Assembly: GCF_900112615.1 (NCBI RefSeq)
Contig: NZ_FOMK01000001.1
Coordinates: forward strand, 620,001-684,000
Length of the DNA: 64,000 nucleotides
Direction: 5' to 3'
Origin: Chitinophaga sp. CF118
GTDB lineage: Bacteria > Bacteroidota > Bacteroidia > Chitinophagales > Chitinophagaceae
In this document: positions 32,731-41,648 of the stretch, piece by piece
Layout: every line of letters starts with the position of its first letter
Numbering within the stretch: position 1 is the stretch's first letter
Translations under genes and position numbers: made by a program
Notes under the pieces: model-generated
Seen by the model: only the letters and a program-made list of their open reading frames with translations
What the model was told of the DNA's origin: nothing
The model's database searches: none

Positions 32731-35700
32731 TTAGAATTTAAACTTCAGGTTCAAACCATAACTGGATGTACCGGGCATATTAAAATAATCGATCCCCTGT
32801 GCGTTAGTAGCGCCGGTAAGACTGGTTTCAGGATCTATCCCCTTGTAAGGACTCCATATTAATATATTCCGGGCAAATGCACTGGCTGAAATTGTTTTGA
32901 TAAATTTTCCATTGCCGGATTTAGCCAGATTAAAATCATAGGAAAGGCTTACTTCCCGAAGTTTTATATAAGAACCGTCATCTATAAATGTTTCTGTCTG
33001 GGCTCCAAAGCCGCCACCATTTCCCTGGTACCATGCCTGATCCAAAGCTACAGCTGTAGTATTATTTCCGCCTACTCCGGGTTTCTCTGCAGCGGCATCA
33101 TTGTGTACGATTTCCCCTGCAGTGTTTAAATGCCCCAATACACCAGGAAAAACAGTAGTACTACCACGATCCAATGTATAAGCAGAGGTACCGATTGCCA
33201 TTAAAGAACCACGGGTACCATTCCAGATATCACCCTTATGTTTCCAGTCAAGTAATGTATAAAGCGAAAATCCTTTATAACTGAAAGTATTACCAAATCC
33301 AAGCAGGAATTTGGGATTGGGATCTCCTATCTGTGATTGTTCAGGGGAAACAACCGGGTAACCAAAATCTCCGCTTTGATCGCTGATCACAATACGTCCC
33401 TGGCTATCCCTTAACCATGCATAACCATAGATAATACCTGCAGGCTTGTTGGGCAAATGCGAGATAGTGGTACCTGTAAACCCATTCACCGTGATCTGGT
33501 TAATACCTGGTGCCAGCTTCAGTACCTTGCTCCTGTTCATGCTGTAATTCACAATCATGTCCCAGGTAAAGGTTTTGCCAACGATTGGTTTTGCGGTGAG
33601 CGATATTTCCAGTCCCTTATTCCTGATGGAACCCGCATTAAGGGTTACATACTGGAACCCGGTAGATCCCGCTATGGGAGAGCGTACCAGCAGGTCTGTA
33701 CCTGTTGAATAATAATATGTTGCATCTATTCCCAGTCTGTTCTGCAGGAATTGTAATTGTAAACCAGCTTCATAAGAAACTGTTTTTTCCGGTTTCAGGT
33801 CGGGATTACCTAATACGTTATTTAGAGTGAAAGCCCCTTTGCCGCTGTAAGGGAAACTAATCCCGGTAGTAAATCCATCAGGATAAGTAGTAGGTGTAAA
33901 GAAAGAACGGATATTGAAAGGACCAGGATCTTTACCTACCTGTGCAGCAGACAAACGGATTTTACCCATATTTAACACATTCCCACCTTTTAAGCCTTCC
34001 AGCTCAGTAAATACAAAACCCAGGCTGGCAGATGGATAAAAGAAATGATTACTATGTTTGGGCAAAGTAGATGACCAGTCATTACGTCCTGTTATTTCCA
34101 GGAACAGCATAGACATGTAATCCAGGTTAATATCAAAATATCCGGATACTCTTCTGTAGGGAGTAACGAAATTATACGATTTCTGCGCGGTTGCATTACT
34201 GATATTATCGTAACCGGGAGAAGTAAGTCCATCGCCCTGTACATACAATTCATCCAGCTTACGGGAGTAATAGTTGTTACCCACTTTAGCATCCAGCCGG
34301 AAATCTTTGGATAACTGTTTGGTATAAGTAAGTATCAGATCTGAGTTCACACTTTTAAATGTGTACCTGTCGTCAAACACCCTTCCGCCGGTGTATGCAC
34401 TTGACTGTATTTCGTAGTACTGGTGGCGGTTATCACTGTATATGTCCGTACCTAAACGATAGGTTAGGGAAAAGTCATGAATGATATCCCAGTCCAGCTG
34501 CACATTACCGATAAAACGATTCACAGCTGTAGTGTAAGGATTGTTATTAATAGTCCAGTAAGGATTATCATAAATACCGTTTCGGTAAGACCGTTGTAAT
34601 CCGTTTGAGAACAGATAAGTTCTGGGATCATCTGCCTTTAATCCCCCATTGGAATTATCAAAAGAAATAGGTGTTCTGGTCAGGCCCAGCATAATACCCG
34701 AAAGGTTACTACCATTCTGAGGCATATTACCTCCGGATGTACTAAAATTGACATTGTTGGACACCCTCACCTTTTCAGAGACTTTCAGCTGCCCGGCAAA
34801 AGCCACTGAGGTACGTTGCAGACTTTGAAGAGGAACAATGGAATTCTGATAAAGATGAGAAGCAGACATTCGATAGGTCGCTACATCTGTTCCTCCTGTA
34901 AAAGAAACAGAATTATTATAGGTTGCCCCCGTTCTCCAGAAATCTTTTGTATTATCATACGGTTTGAAAGGTATTTTGGCTGATGGGTCTGAATTATCAA
35001 CTAAATCTCCATGTACATCATATTCATTTGGTACACCTGTCCAGGATAGGGTACTTCCTTTGGGCCCCCAGGAATAACGATTGGTAGAGCTAAACGGCAG
35101 AAGCTCACCATCTATACCTTTAACGTATACCTTTTGTATTTTAGGCAGCCGGTTCACTACATCAAAAGAAACACCGGTGCTGAATTCTACCTGGATCCTG
35201 CCGGCTTTTCCTTTTTTGGTAGTAATAATAATGGCGCCGTTAGCAGCATCAATACCATAAAGAGCAGCAGCAGCAGGCCCCTTCAATACAGAAATACTTT
35301 CTATATCATCCGGATTTAAATCTGCTCCACGGTTTGAATTGGTTGCTCCCTGTAACAAATTATTTGTACCATCTGAAGGGTCGCCGGAATAATTTTGCGA
35401 GTTATCTACAGGTATACCATCAATAACAAATAGTGGTTGGTTATTACCTGTCAGGGAATTAGTACCTCTTAGTTTAATGTAGGTAGCAGCCCCTGGTGTT
35501 CCTCCGGAACCAGTAACCTGTAATCCAGCCACTTTTCCGGATAATGCTCTCAACGCATCACCCTGGCTGGCTCTTGTGAGGTCATCTCCTTTTACATCCT
35601 GCACGGAATAACCCAGTGCCTTTTTTTCACGCCGGATGCCCAACCCTGTTACAATCACTTCCCGCAGATTGGTATTGTCCTGCGCAAGTGCCACATTAAT

Positions 35701-35967
35701 AACGGTATTTTCTCCCACAAGAATCTCCCTGGGGGAAAAACCTACACTTCTGACCTGCAAAATGGTATTAGCACCATCTACCTGTAACCGGAAATCTCCA
35801 CTCTGGCTGGCGGTGGTACCCCGGGTAGTTCCTTTGATCTGTATAGTAGCATAAGGTACAGGTAAGCCATCACTGCTGGTTACCTTACCTGTAATTTCAC
35901 GTTGTTGCGCTGAAATATTAATAGTGAAACAAAGGATTGAGAATAGAGTAAGTATTTGTTTAATCAT
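32731..35967 (-). CDS. SusC/RagA-like TonB-dependent transporter (pair 1)
   Basis: This 1078-residue outer-membrane porin imports ligands using TonB energy. After the signal peptide (MIKQILTLFSILCFTINISA) comes a CarboxypepD_reg-like domain (QQREITGKVTSSDG to about residue 100), then the plug (TGLGIRREKKALGYS to GAAALYGIDAANG) and a 22-strand barrel that ends in GLNLKFKF with the terminal Phe typical of outer-membrane proteins. I chose ATG 35967 over an in-frame start at 36003, since it opens directly into a signal peptide. No sigma/anti-sigma pair is adjacent. Upstream lie three 86-bp repeats. Confidence 0.95.
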   Translation of the reverse strand: MIKQILTLFSILCFTINISAQQREITGKVTSSDGLPVPYATIQIKGTTRGTTASQSGDFRLQVDGANTILQVRSVGFSPREILVGENTVINVALAQDNTNLREVIVTGLGIRREKKALGYSVQDVKGDDLTRASQGDALRALSGKVAGLQVTGSGGTPGAATYIKLRGTNSLTGNNQPLFVIDGIPVDNSQNYSGDPSDGTNNLLQGATNSNRGADLNPDDIESISVLKGPAAAALYGIDAANGAIIITTKKGKAGRIQVEFSTGVSFDVVNRLPKIQKVYVKGIDGELLPFSSTNRYSWGPKGSTLSWTGVPNEYDVHGDLVDNSDPSAKIPFKPYDNTKDFWRTGATYNNSVSFTGGTDVATYRMSASHLYQNSIVPLQSLQRTSVAFAGQLKVSEKVRVSNNVNFSTSGGNMPQNGSNLSGIMLGLTRTPISFDNSNGGLKADDPRTYLFSNGLQRSYRNGIYDNPYWTINNNPYTTAVNRFIGNVQLDWDIIHDFSLTYRLGTDIYSDNRHQYYEIQSSAYTGGRVFDDRYTFKSVNSDLILTYTKQLSKDFRLDAKVGNNYYSRKLDELYVQGDGLTSPGYDNISNATAQKSYNFVTPYRRVSGYFDINLDYMSMLFLEITGRNDWSSTLPKHSNHFFYPSASLGFVFTELEGLKGGNVLNMGKIRLSAAQVGKDPGPFNIRSFFTPTTYPDGFTTGISFPYSGKGAFTLNNVLGNPDLKPEKTVSYEAGLQLQFLQNRLGIDATYYYSTGTDLLVRSPIAGSTGFQYVTLNAGSIRNKGLEISLTAKPIVGKTFTWDMIVNYSMNRSKVLKLAPGINQITVNGFTGTTISHLPNKPAGIIYGYAWLRDSQGRIVISDQSGDFGYPVVSPEQSQIGDPNPKFLLGFGNTFSYKGFSLYTLLDWKHKGDIWNGTRGSLMAIGTSAYTLDRGSTTVFPGVLGHLNTAGEIVHNDAAAEKPGVGGNNTTAVALDQAWYQGNGGGFGAQTETFIDDGSYIKLREVSLSYDFNLAKSGNGKFIKTISASAFARNILIWSPYKGIDPETSLTGATNAQGIDYFNMPGTSSYGLNLKFKF

Positions 35968-36031
35968 AACGGTTCTGAAATTTATGCTGATGATAAATTG
36001 CACTTAGTGGATAGTAAAGTAAAGCCGGTTA

Positions 36032-36289
36032 GATTGATCTATTTCCCCATTTTAGATTAAAGACGGTTCCAATTGAGTTTGATTCCTTATGAGATTTATT
36101 AACTTAAACAACAGTTTGATTGATCTATTTTCCCAAGTTTAGATTAAGACGGTTCTAGTTGAGTTTGATTCTTTATGAGATTTATAAACTTAAACAACAG
36201 TTTGATTGACCTATTTTCCCAAGTTTAGATTAAGACGATTTCAATTGAGTTTGATCTCTTATGAGATTTATTAAATTAAACAACTATTA
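36032..36289. repeat. Three tandem 86-bp repeats upstream of the first susC
   Basis: Copies lie at 36032-36117, 36118-36203 and 36204-36289, each starting GATTGAtCT or GATTGACCT and containing TTTAGATTAAGACGG-like and TTGAGTTTGAT-like segments. They are head to tail without spacers and 80-95% alike by eye. They occupy the 5' region of the first susC gene and may hold its promoter. An AATCTAAA octamer on the minus strand recurs at the second susC. Confidence 0.9.
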
Positions 36290-36401
36290 TATGCTAAGGG
36301 TTCTGATATTCTAAATATATATATTCGGAGAACGTAGAACAATATCAGGTTTAAATTTTCTTACATAAATTTAACATATTTATTTATTGTATCCAAAACG
36401 C

Positions 36402-36434
36402 AAAAAAGGCTCCGGCGAATGCCGGAGCCTTTGA
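36402..36434 (-). terminator. Terminator of the second SusC-SusD operon
   Basis: AAAGGCTCCGGC and GCCGGAGCCTTT pair perfectly around GAAT, with an A-run (T on the minus strand) on the downstream side, 25 bp past the susD stop. Confidence 0.88.
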
Positions 36435-36458
36435 CAATTATGATCCTGTTCAGTTCTT

Positions 36459-37895
36459 TTAGGGTTTATCCCAGAATAATTTGGTTGTCACTTTATCGCC
36501 GCCAATGGCGGTAGCCGCAATTTCATATTGTGTTTTGTTCAGGTTCTGCTCGCTAACAGGATAGGTCAGCCTAACAGGAATATTATCGTATGTGATATCT
36601 GCAGGAGGAGTGAAGATTGGATAATCCAGTCTTCTCCATTCCAGCCACGCCTCATATCCCCTGTTATATAATCCAATATATTTCTGCAAACCTATTTTTT
36701 GCTGCCAGGTACCCGCAAGCAATGTATAATTTACAGTTGGCTGTGCGATGTAAGTAGCTGCCTGAGCAGCAGTTCCACCCCAATAAAGAATAGAGGCAGT
36801 GATAGCTTTATCATAATGTTCCTGTGCAGTACCGGTTACACTAAATCCGCCACGTGCAGCAGCTTCTGCCAGTAAAAATTCTACTTCCTGATAATCCATC
36901 AGTAATGCTTCAAAATCAGGAGCAGTTACTTTAGCACTTACATGTGAGAATGAAGCGAATACATTACCCGCACCATATACCCCACCTTTATAAGTAGTAT
37001 CTGGTGCTAAAGTGAAGTAGAAAGGACGTCTTGGATCATTTGTAGCATTCATCGGATCTACCAATGTACTTGCTATTACATAATCTTTACGTTTGCTGTT
37101 TACAAGATCAACCCAGATAGGATTTGTATTAGGTTGAGAAGTTTTGTATTGTATTCTTGCATTATCTGTGTTAGATGTAAAAACATTAGTTGCAGCATCA
37201 TTCACCACTTCTACTGCTTTTGCATTGTCGATATCAGCAATGATCAATCCCATTTTCAGTCTTACTGAATTAGCAAATTTGATCCAGGATGCCACATCTC
37301 CATTGTATATGATATCAGCAGAACCAAAACTACCCTGCGAAACATCCAGTTTTGCAACGTCTGCTTTCAAACGGTCCAACAAATCATAATACACAGTTTT
37401 CTGATCGTCAAATTTAGGATCAAGTTTAGTGTAATTCATGGTTTCTGTATAAGGTATATTACCATAACAGGTTACCAGTATGAAATTAGTAAATGCTTCT
37501 GTGATGTCGATAATAGCCAGCTTATTCTGCTTAACGATTTTATCTGCAGGTAACAGAGCAGAATCTGCGTTGATCAGCAATTTGCCGGCAGAAAGATCCT
37601 TTAATACGTCTCTGTATAATGCCTGCCAGAAGGCCTGTGGAATATTACGTGTTCCAAGGTCATAACGGCTCTCAGAAATATAAGTAACCTGTGCCTGTTG
37701 CTGTGCCAGCAACCTGAATACATTGAGGTTTACATTATTGGAAGCCAGGTTATCAAAAATGTTTTTTTCTGCTGAAGAGAACAACATTTCACCCGGCACC
37801 ACTGCTGCCTTTTTAGGATCTGTGTTCAGGCTGGTCAGATCTCCACAGGAGGTAGCCAGCACAAGCACTGATATATATGCGAATATCTTTTTCAT
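36459..37895 (-). CDS. SusD/RagB-like outer-membrane lipoprotein (pair 2)
   Basis: This 478-residue partner of the second SusC has the lipobox LATSC with Cys17. The family landmarks are KKAAVVPGEMLFSSAEKNIF, RLLAQQQAQVTYISESRYDL, EAFTNFILVTCYGNIPYTE, the SWIKFANSVRLKMG helix and the C-terminal YNRGYEAWLEWRRLDYPIFT. It is 24 bp after susC and in the same orientation. It is longer than the first SusD and only distantly similar, so the two pairs probably have different ligands. No degradative enzymes are encoded nearby. Confidence 0.93.
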   Translation of the reverse strand: MKKIFAYISVLVLATSCGDLTSLNTDPKKAAVVPGEMLFSSAEKNIFDNLASNNVNLNVFRLLAQQQAQVTYISESRYDLGTRNIPQAFWQALYRDVLKDLSAGKLLINADSALLPADKIVKQNKLAIIDITEAFTNFILVTCYGNIPYTETMNYTKLDPKFDDQKTVYYDLLDRLKADVAKLDVSQGSFGSADIIYNGDVASWIKFANSVRLKMGLIIADIDNAKAVEVVNDAATNVFTSNTDNARIQYKTSQPNTNPIWVDLVNSKRKDYVIASTLVDPMNATNDPRRPFYFTLAPDTTYKGGVYGAGNVFASFSHVSAKVTAPDFEALLMDYQEVEFLLAEAAARGGFSVTGTAQEHYDKAITASILYWGGTAAQAATYIAQPTVNYTLLAGTWQQKIGLQKYIGLYNRGYEAWLEWRRLDYPIFTPPADITYDNIPVRLTYPVSEQNLNKTQYEIAATAIGGDKVTTKLFWDKP

Positions 37896-37919
37896 GTTAA
37901 ATGTTTTCTTTACTGATAA

Positions 37920-40900
37920 TTAGAACCTGAGTCTTACGTTAAAACCAAAAGTGCGGTAAGTAGGATATACACCACTCTGATAACCCTGGATATTACCTGC
38001 ACTCAGATTTTCTTCCGGATCAGCAAACGGTACGTTCTTATGAATAATCCAAAGGTTGCGACCCAGGAGACTCAAATCAATTCCTTTAAACCCTTTAATA
38101 TGGCTCATAAGGCTAACTGGTAAAGAATAGGTAAGAGATACCTCACGTAATTTTACAAAGCTGGCATCATAAACAAATTCTTTGGCAGGGAAACCGTTAT
38201 TACCTAAACCACGTGTACCACTCACACGTACTCTTTGTGTATTTGCTTTTCCATCAGGTGTCACACCATTGAAAATGATACCACCTCCATCTTCTACTGC
38301 ATCTCTGATGGATTTACCGTTGTCATTCAGTCTTACACTACCTTCATAGATACCTGTTCCTTGTCCATAGTACTGGTCAAGAGAAAATACATCACCACCA
38401 TGTTTCATATCTATAAGGAAAGCCAGTGAGAGGTCTTTATATCTCAATGTATTGGTAATACCTCCGATCCAGTCAGGAGTATAGTTACCAATTACATTAT
38501 TGGCAGAACCCGTTTTCTGATAGTAACCAGGTGTTGCACCAGTTGCATCATCAATCACTTTATTACCTTTTGCATCATAGATATAATCTGTACCACGGAT
38601 TACACCATATGCATTGTTCATAGCATGACCAACTGTTATACCACCTTGTAATGTAGTAGTGCTGAGCTGGATGAAATCCACTCCCGGAGGCAGATCTAAT
38701 ACCTTGCTCTTATTGGTAGACCAGTTTGCACCTACTACCCATGAGAAATCACGTGTTTTTACAGGTGTTACATTCAGGCTTACTTCTACCCCTTTATTGC
38801 TGATAGTACCACCGTTTATATATATCTGATCATAACCGGTAGCTCTTGAAACTGGTAAACGCAGAATCTGGTCAACACTTTTTGAAGTATAATAAGTAAC
38901 ATCAAAGCTCACGCGATTCTGGAATAATGCCACTTCCACACCTGTTTCAAAACTTTTGGTTTGTTCAGGTTTCAGGTTAGGATTTGCTTTTGTAGCAGGA
39001 ACAGAGAAGATAGGCACACTACCAAAACCAGTTGGCTTGTCATATGCATCTATCAATGCTTGTGCAGGTGCACTGTTACCTACTTGTGCATAGTTCACAC
39101 GTAATTTACCATAACTCAACCATGGTGCTTTCACTACTTCAGAGAAAACAAAGCCAAGGGATGCTGATGGATAATAGTATACATTATTTCCGTCTGGCAA
39201 AGTAGAAGCCTTATCACGACGACCAGTCAGATCAAGGAATAACATTTTCTTGTACCCTAATCCAACACTTGCAAACACGCCATTCACCTGCATTGTACTA
39301 TCGGCTTCAATAGGTGCTTCGATCGGATTTACAGTGTTAGTCAGAGAATACAAATTAGGGACTACAAGTCCGCCATTTGTTTGTGCACGTACATATTTAA
39401 CCTGGGTGTTTCTGATGTTACCACCTACGAGTCCTGTAAATTTGAAATTGTTATTGATTTCTTTGTCAATATTCAGTAACAGGTCGTAGTTATACTCACC
39501 AAATGTGCCATCGTATCTTGAATAAGAAGAGGTATTCTTACTACCAATTGCATTTCTTTCTTCCTGTGACTGTGTGTAAGTATCCATACTTACTCTTCCC
39601 AATAAATTCAGCCAGGTATTTATTTTGTAGTTCAGTGCTACGTTGCCGAAATAGCGGATACGGCTATCTCTTTCGTAGTTCTGATTCCGCATAAAATACA
39701 TGTTATCAGAATAGATAGGCACAGGGTTATTTGGATCCTGGAGGTTCCAGCTTTTATTCTGTTTAGTCCTTTCGTAATCTTCTTCCTGTTGTTTCAGATC
39801 CACATTCATCTGCCACCACTGGCGGAATTGCTGCATAGGATTGTATTCGTCATATCCGGTACCATAACGGCCTTTGCCATCTACCTTAGACATGTTGACA
39901 GCAGCACTGGCCGTAAGTTTGTTTGTTAAGTTATAAGATGCGCCAAAGTTCAGCATGTCTTTAATCAGCTTGGCATTAGGCAGCATACCACTCTCAGTTG
40001 TTTTGGTATAACCAAGTTTGAAATAACCCTGGTCATTACCACCATCAATAGCTACACTATTATTGGTGGCTACTGTATTCTTGAAAAGGTAAGCAGGACC
40101 ATTTTCAGCAGCTACCCATGGACTTGCCTTTTTATATTGCGGAGAAGTTGGATCAAAAGAGCGGTAATTATACACCATCAGATTTGGATCAAACTTTGCA
40201 CCGAAAGAAGCATCTTCTGACATAGGTACTACTAAGTCTTTTGTACCATCACCGTTGATATCCCTGTACAGGAAATGACCATCCGGAGATTCATAAGTAT
40301 TATCATCCACATCATAATAACCTGCTCCATATTGCTTCTGATACTTAGGGAAAGTACTCTTATCCATTGTACCAAGTGTAGCGCCGATATTGATGGTTAC
40401 GCCTAATCCTTTTCTGCCTTTTTTAGTTGTGATCATAATCACACCATTTGCAGCACGTGATCCGTATAACGCAGCAGCAGCAGCACCTTTCAGTACGCTT
40501 ACAGACTGGATATCATCCGGATTAATATCTGCAGCAGCATTACCATAGTCAAAACCACCGCGGCCAGTCCCCTGGTCTGTTGTATTGGTAGTTGAGTTAT
40601 CGATAGGTACTCCATCAACAACAAACATTGCCTGGTTAGAATTCTGGAAAGATTTGTTACCGCGTAGTACAATGTTGGTAGATCCACCCATAGTACTGTT
40701 TCTGCGTACTTCCAGACCAGCTACTTTACCGGATAAAGAATTTACAACGTTGGCATCGCGGGTTCTGTTCAGCTCTTCTGCATTCACAGTTTGTGCGGAG
40801 TAAGCCAGTTCATTCTTTTTTCTGGTTATACCCAGCGCGGTTACTACTACTTCCTGAAGATTTTTATCTTCTTCTTTCAATTTAATGTTGATAGCACTGC

Positions 40901-41159
40901 TACTTCCAACAGTAATTTCCTGAGTAGCATAACCTACACTTCTAATTGTGATAACAGGATTACTTCCTGTTACAACTAATTTGAAACTTCCTTCCTGATC
41001 TGCTGTTGTCCCTGTTGTTGTCCCTTTAAGTTGGATTGTTGCAAAGGGTAAAGGAGTTCCGTCTGGACTGGAAACCTTACCCGTAATCTGGCGTTGTTGA
41101 GCATACGCCAAGGTTACGCACACCATAAGCATGGTGAAAAAGAGTAACGCTCTTTTCAT
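37920..41159 (-). CDS. SusC/RagA-like TonB-dependent transporter (pair 2)
   Basis: This 1079-residue transporter has a signal peptide ending AYAQQ, then a CarboxypepD_reg-like domain (RQITGKVSSPDGTPLPFATI), plug (VTALGITRKKNELAYS to GAAAAALYGSRAANGV) and barrel ending in FGFNVRLRF. Its N-terminal domain is close to that of the first SusC, so the two pairs may have arisen by an old tandem duplication with barrel divergence. The start ATG at 41159 is supported by a direct signal peptide. Its leader DNA (41160-41648) is unusually long and holds repeats and a terminator-like hairpin. Confidence 0.95.
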   Translation of the reverse strand: MKRALLFFTMLMVCVTLAYAQQRQITGKVSSPDGTPLPFATIQLKGTTTGTTADQEGSFKLVVTGSNPVITIRSVGYATQEITVGSSSAINIKLKEEDKNLQEVVVTALGITRKKNELAYSAQTVNAEELNRTRDANVVNSLSGKVAGLEVRRNSTMGGSTNIVLRGNKSFQNSNQAMFVVDGVPIDNSTTNTTDQGTGRGGFDYGNAAADINPDDIQSVSVLKGAAAAALYGSRAANGVIMITTKKGRKGLGVTINIGATLGTMDKSTFPKYQKQYGAGYYDVDDNTYESPDGHFLYRDINGDGTKDLVVPMSEDASFGAKFDPNLMVYNYRSFDPTSPQYKKASPWVAAENGPAYLFKNTVATNNSVAIDGGNDQGYFKLGYTKTTESGMLPNAKLIKDMLNFGASYNLTNKLTASAAVNMSKVDGKGRYGTGYDEYNPMQQFRQWWQMNVDLKQQEEDYERTKQNKSWNLQDPNNPVPIYSDNMYFMRNQNYERDSRIRYFGNVALNYKINTWLNLLGRVSMDTYTQSQEERNAIGSKNTSSYSRYDGTFGEYNYDLLLNIDKEINNNFKFTGLVGGNIRNTQVKYVRAQTNGGLVVPNLYSLTNTVNPIEAPIEADSTMQVNGVFASVGLGYKKMLFLDLTGRRDKASTLPDGNNVYYYPSASLGFVFSEVVKAPWLSYGKLRVNYAQVGNSAPAQALIDAYDKPTGFGSVPIFSVPATKANPNLKPEQTKSFETGVEVALFQNRVSFDVTYYTSKSVDQILRLPVSRATGYDQIYINGGTISNKGVEVSLNVTPVKTRDFSWVVGANWSTNKSKVLDLPPGVDFIQLSTTTLQGGITVGHAMNNAYGVIRGTDYIYDAKGNKVIDDATGATPGYYQKTGSANNVIGNYTPDWIGGITNTLRYKDLSLAFLIDMKHGGDVFSLDQYYGQGTGIYEGSVRLNDNGKSIRDAVEDGGGIIFNGVTPDGKANTQRVRVSGTRGLGNNGFPAKEFVYDASFVKLREVSLTYSLPVSLMSHIKGFKGIDLSLLGRNLWIIHKNVPFADPEENLSAGNIQGYQSGVYPTYRTFGFNVRLRF

Positions 41160-41648
41160 AAAACGATTTAGATTTAATTGACAATAAAAAATTTAAATGA
41201 GAGTTCCTTTTGCTGCAATAGCCAACCAACAGCCATCACAGCAAAAGTCTCATAAGCTTAAACCACAGTTTTTATACTAATAAATTTGTTGAAAAAAAAA
41301 CCATCCCGGGTGAAGGCGGCAAGAACCTGGATGGTGTTTGGCTCAGAACACAACTCATTTTCTCCTGCAAGATGCATAGAACAGAACCGCTGTAAAAAGG
41401 TTGACAAAAGATTAATCACAGCTGAGCAGGAAAAAGAGATGTTCGCCTCTCTCATATTACGATTTAGATTTATTACGATTTAGATTTTGGTTGTGGAGCA
41501 CAATTTAGATATTTTTTTTCCTCACTACCAAGAAAATTTTAACTTTTTTTAAACAAACAATAAACTCTTAATATGTAATAATATTATTCACAATATTATA
41601 AATAGGAAAAAAGTGTTCTTTTCTTAACATTAGTTGTCCATTGTATCT
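41160..41648. other. Long leader of the second susC operon with repeats and hairpins
   Basis: No gene is supported in these 489 bp. ACGATTTAGATTT occurs three times: twice in exact 16-bp tandem units (41456-41471 and 41472-41487) and once next to the start codon (41163-41175). CTTTTGCTG and CAGCAAAAG (41207-41215, 41239-41247) form a hairpin near the start. A terminator-like hairpin lies at 41292-41335. The 65-codon ORFs in this stretch lack typical protein features and cross that hairpin, so I do not call them. Confidence 0.55.
41292..41335 (-). terminator. Intrinsic terminator or attenuator in the susC 2 leader
   Basis: On the minus strand ACCATCCAGGT and ACCCGGGATGGT pair with one mismatch around a loop of about 13 bases and are followed by nine T. 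It lies about 135 bp before the susC ATG and about 310 bp after the previous gene, so it could end a short RNA or act as an attenuator. Confidence 0.6.

Noticed and set aside
36032..36289. Possible CRISPR array
   Set aside because: The 86-bp units abut without spacers and are too long; no cas genes are nearby.
41258..41483. Two overlapping 65-codon ORFs on opposite strands in the susC leader
   Set aside because: Both cross the terminator-like hairpin and have odd composition without any domain or convincing start context.
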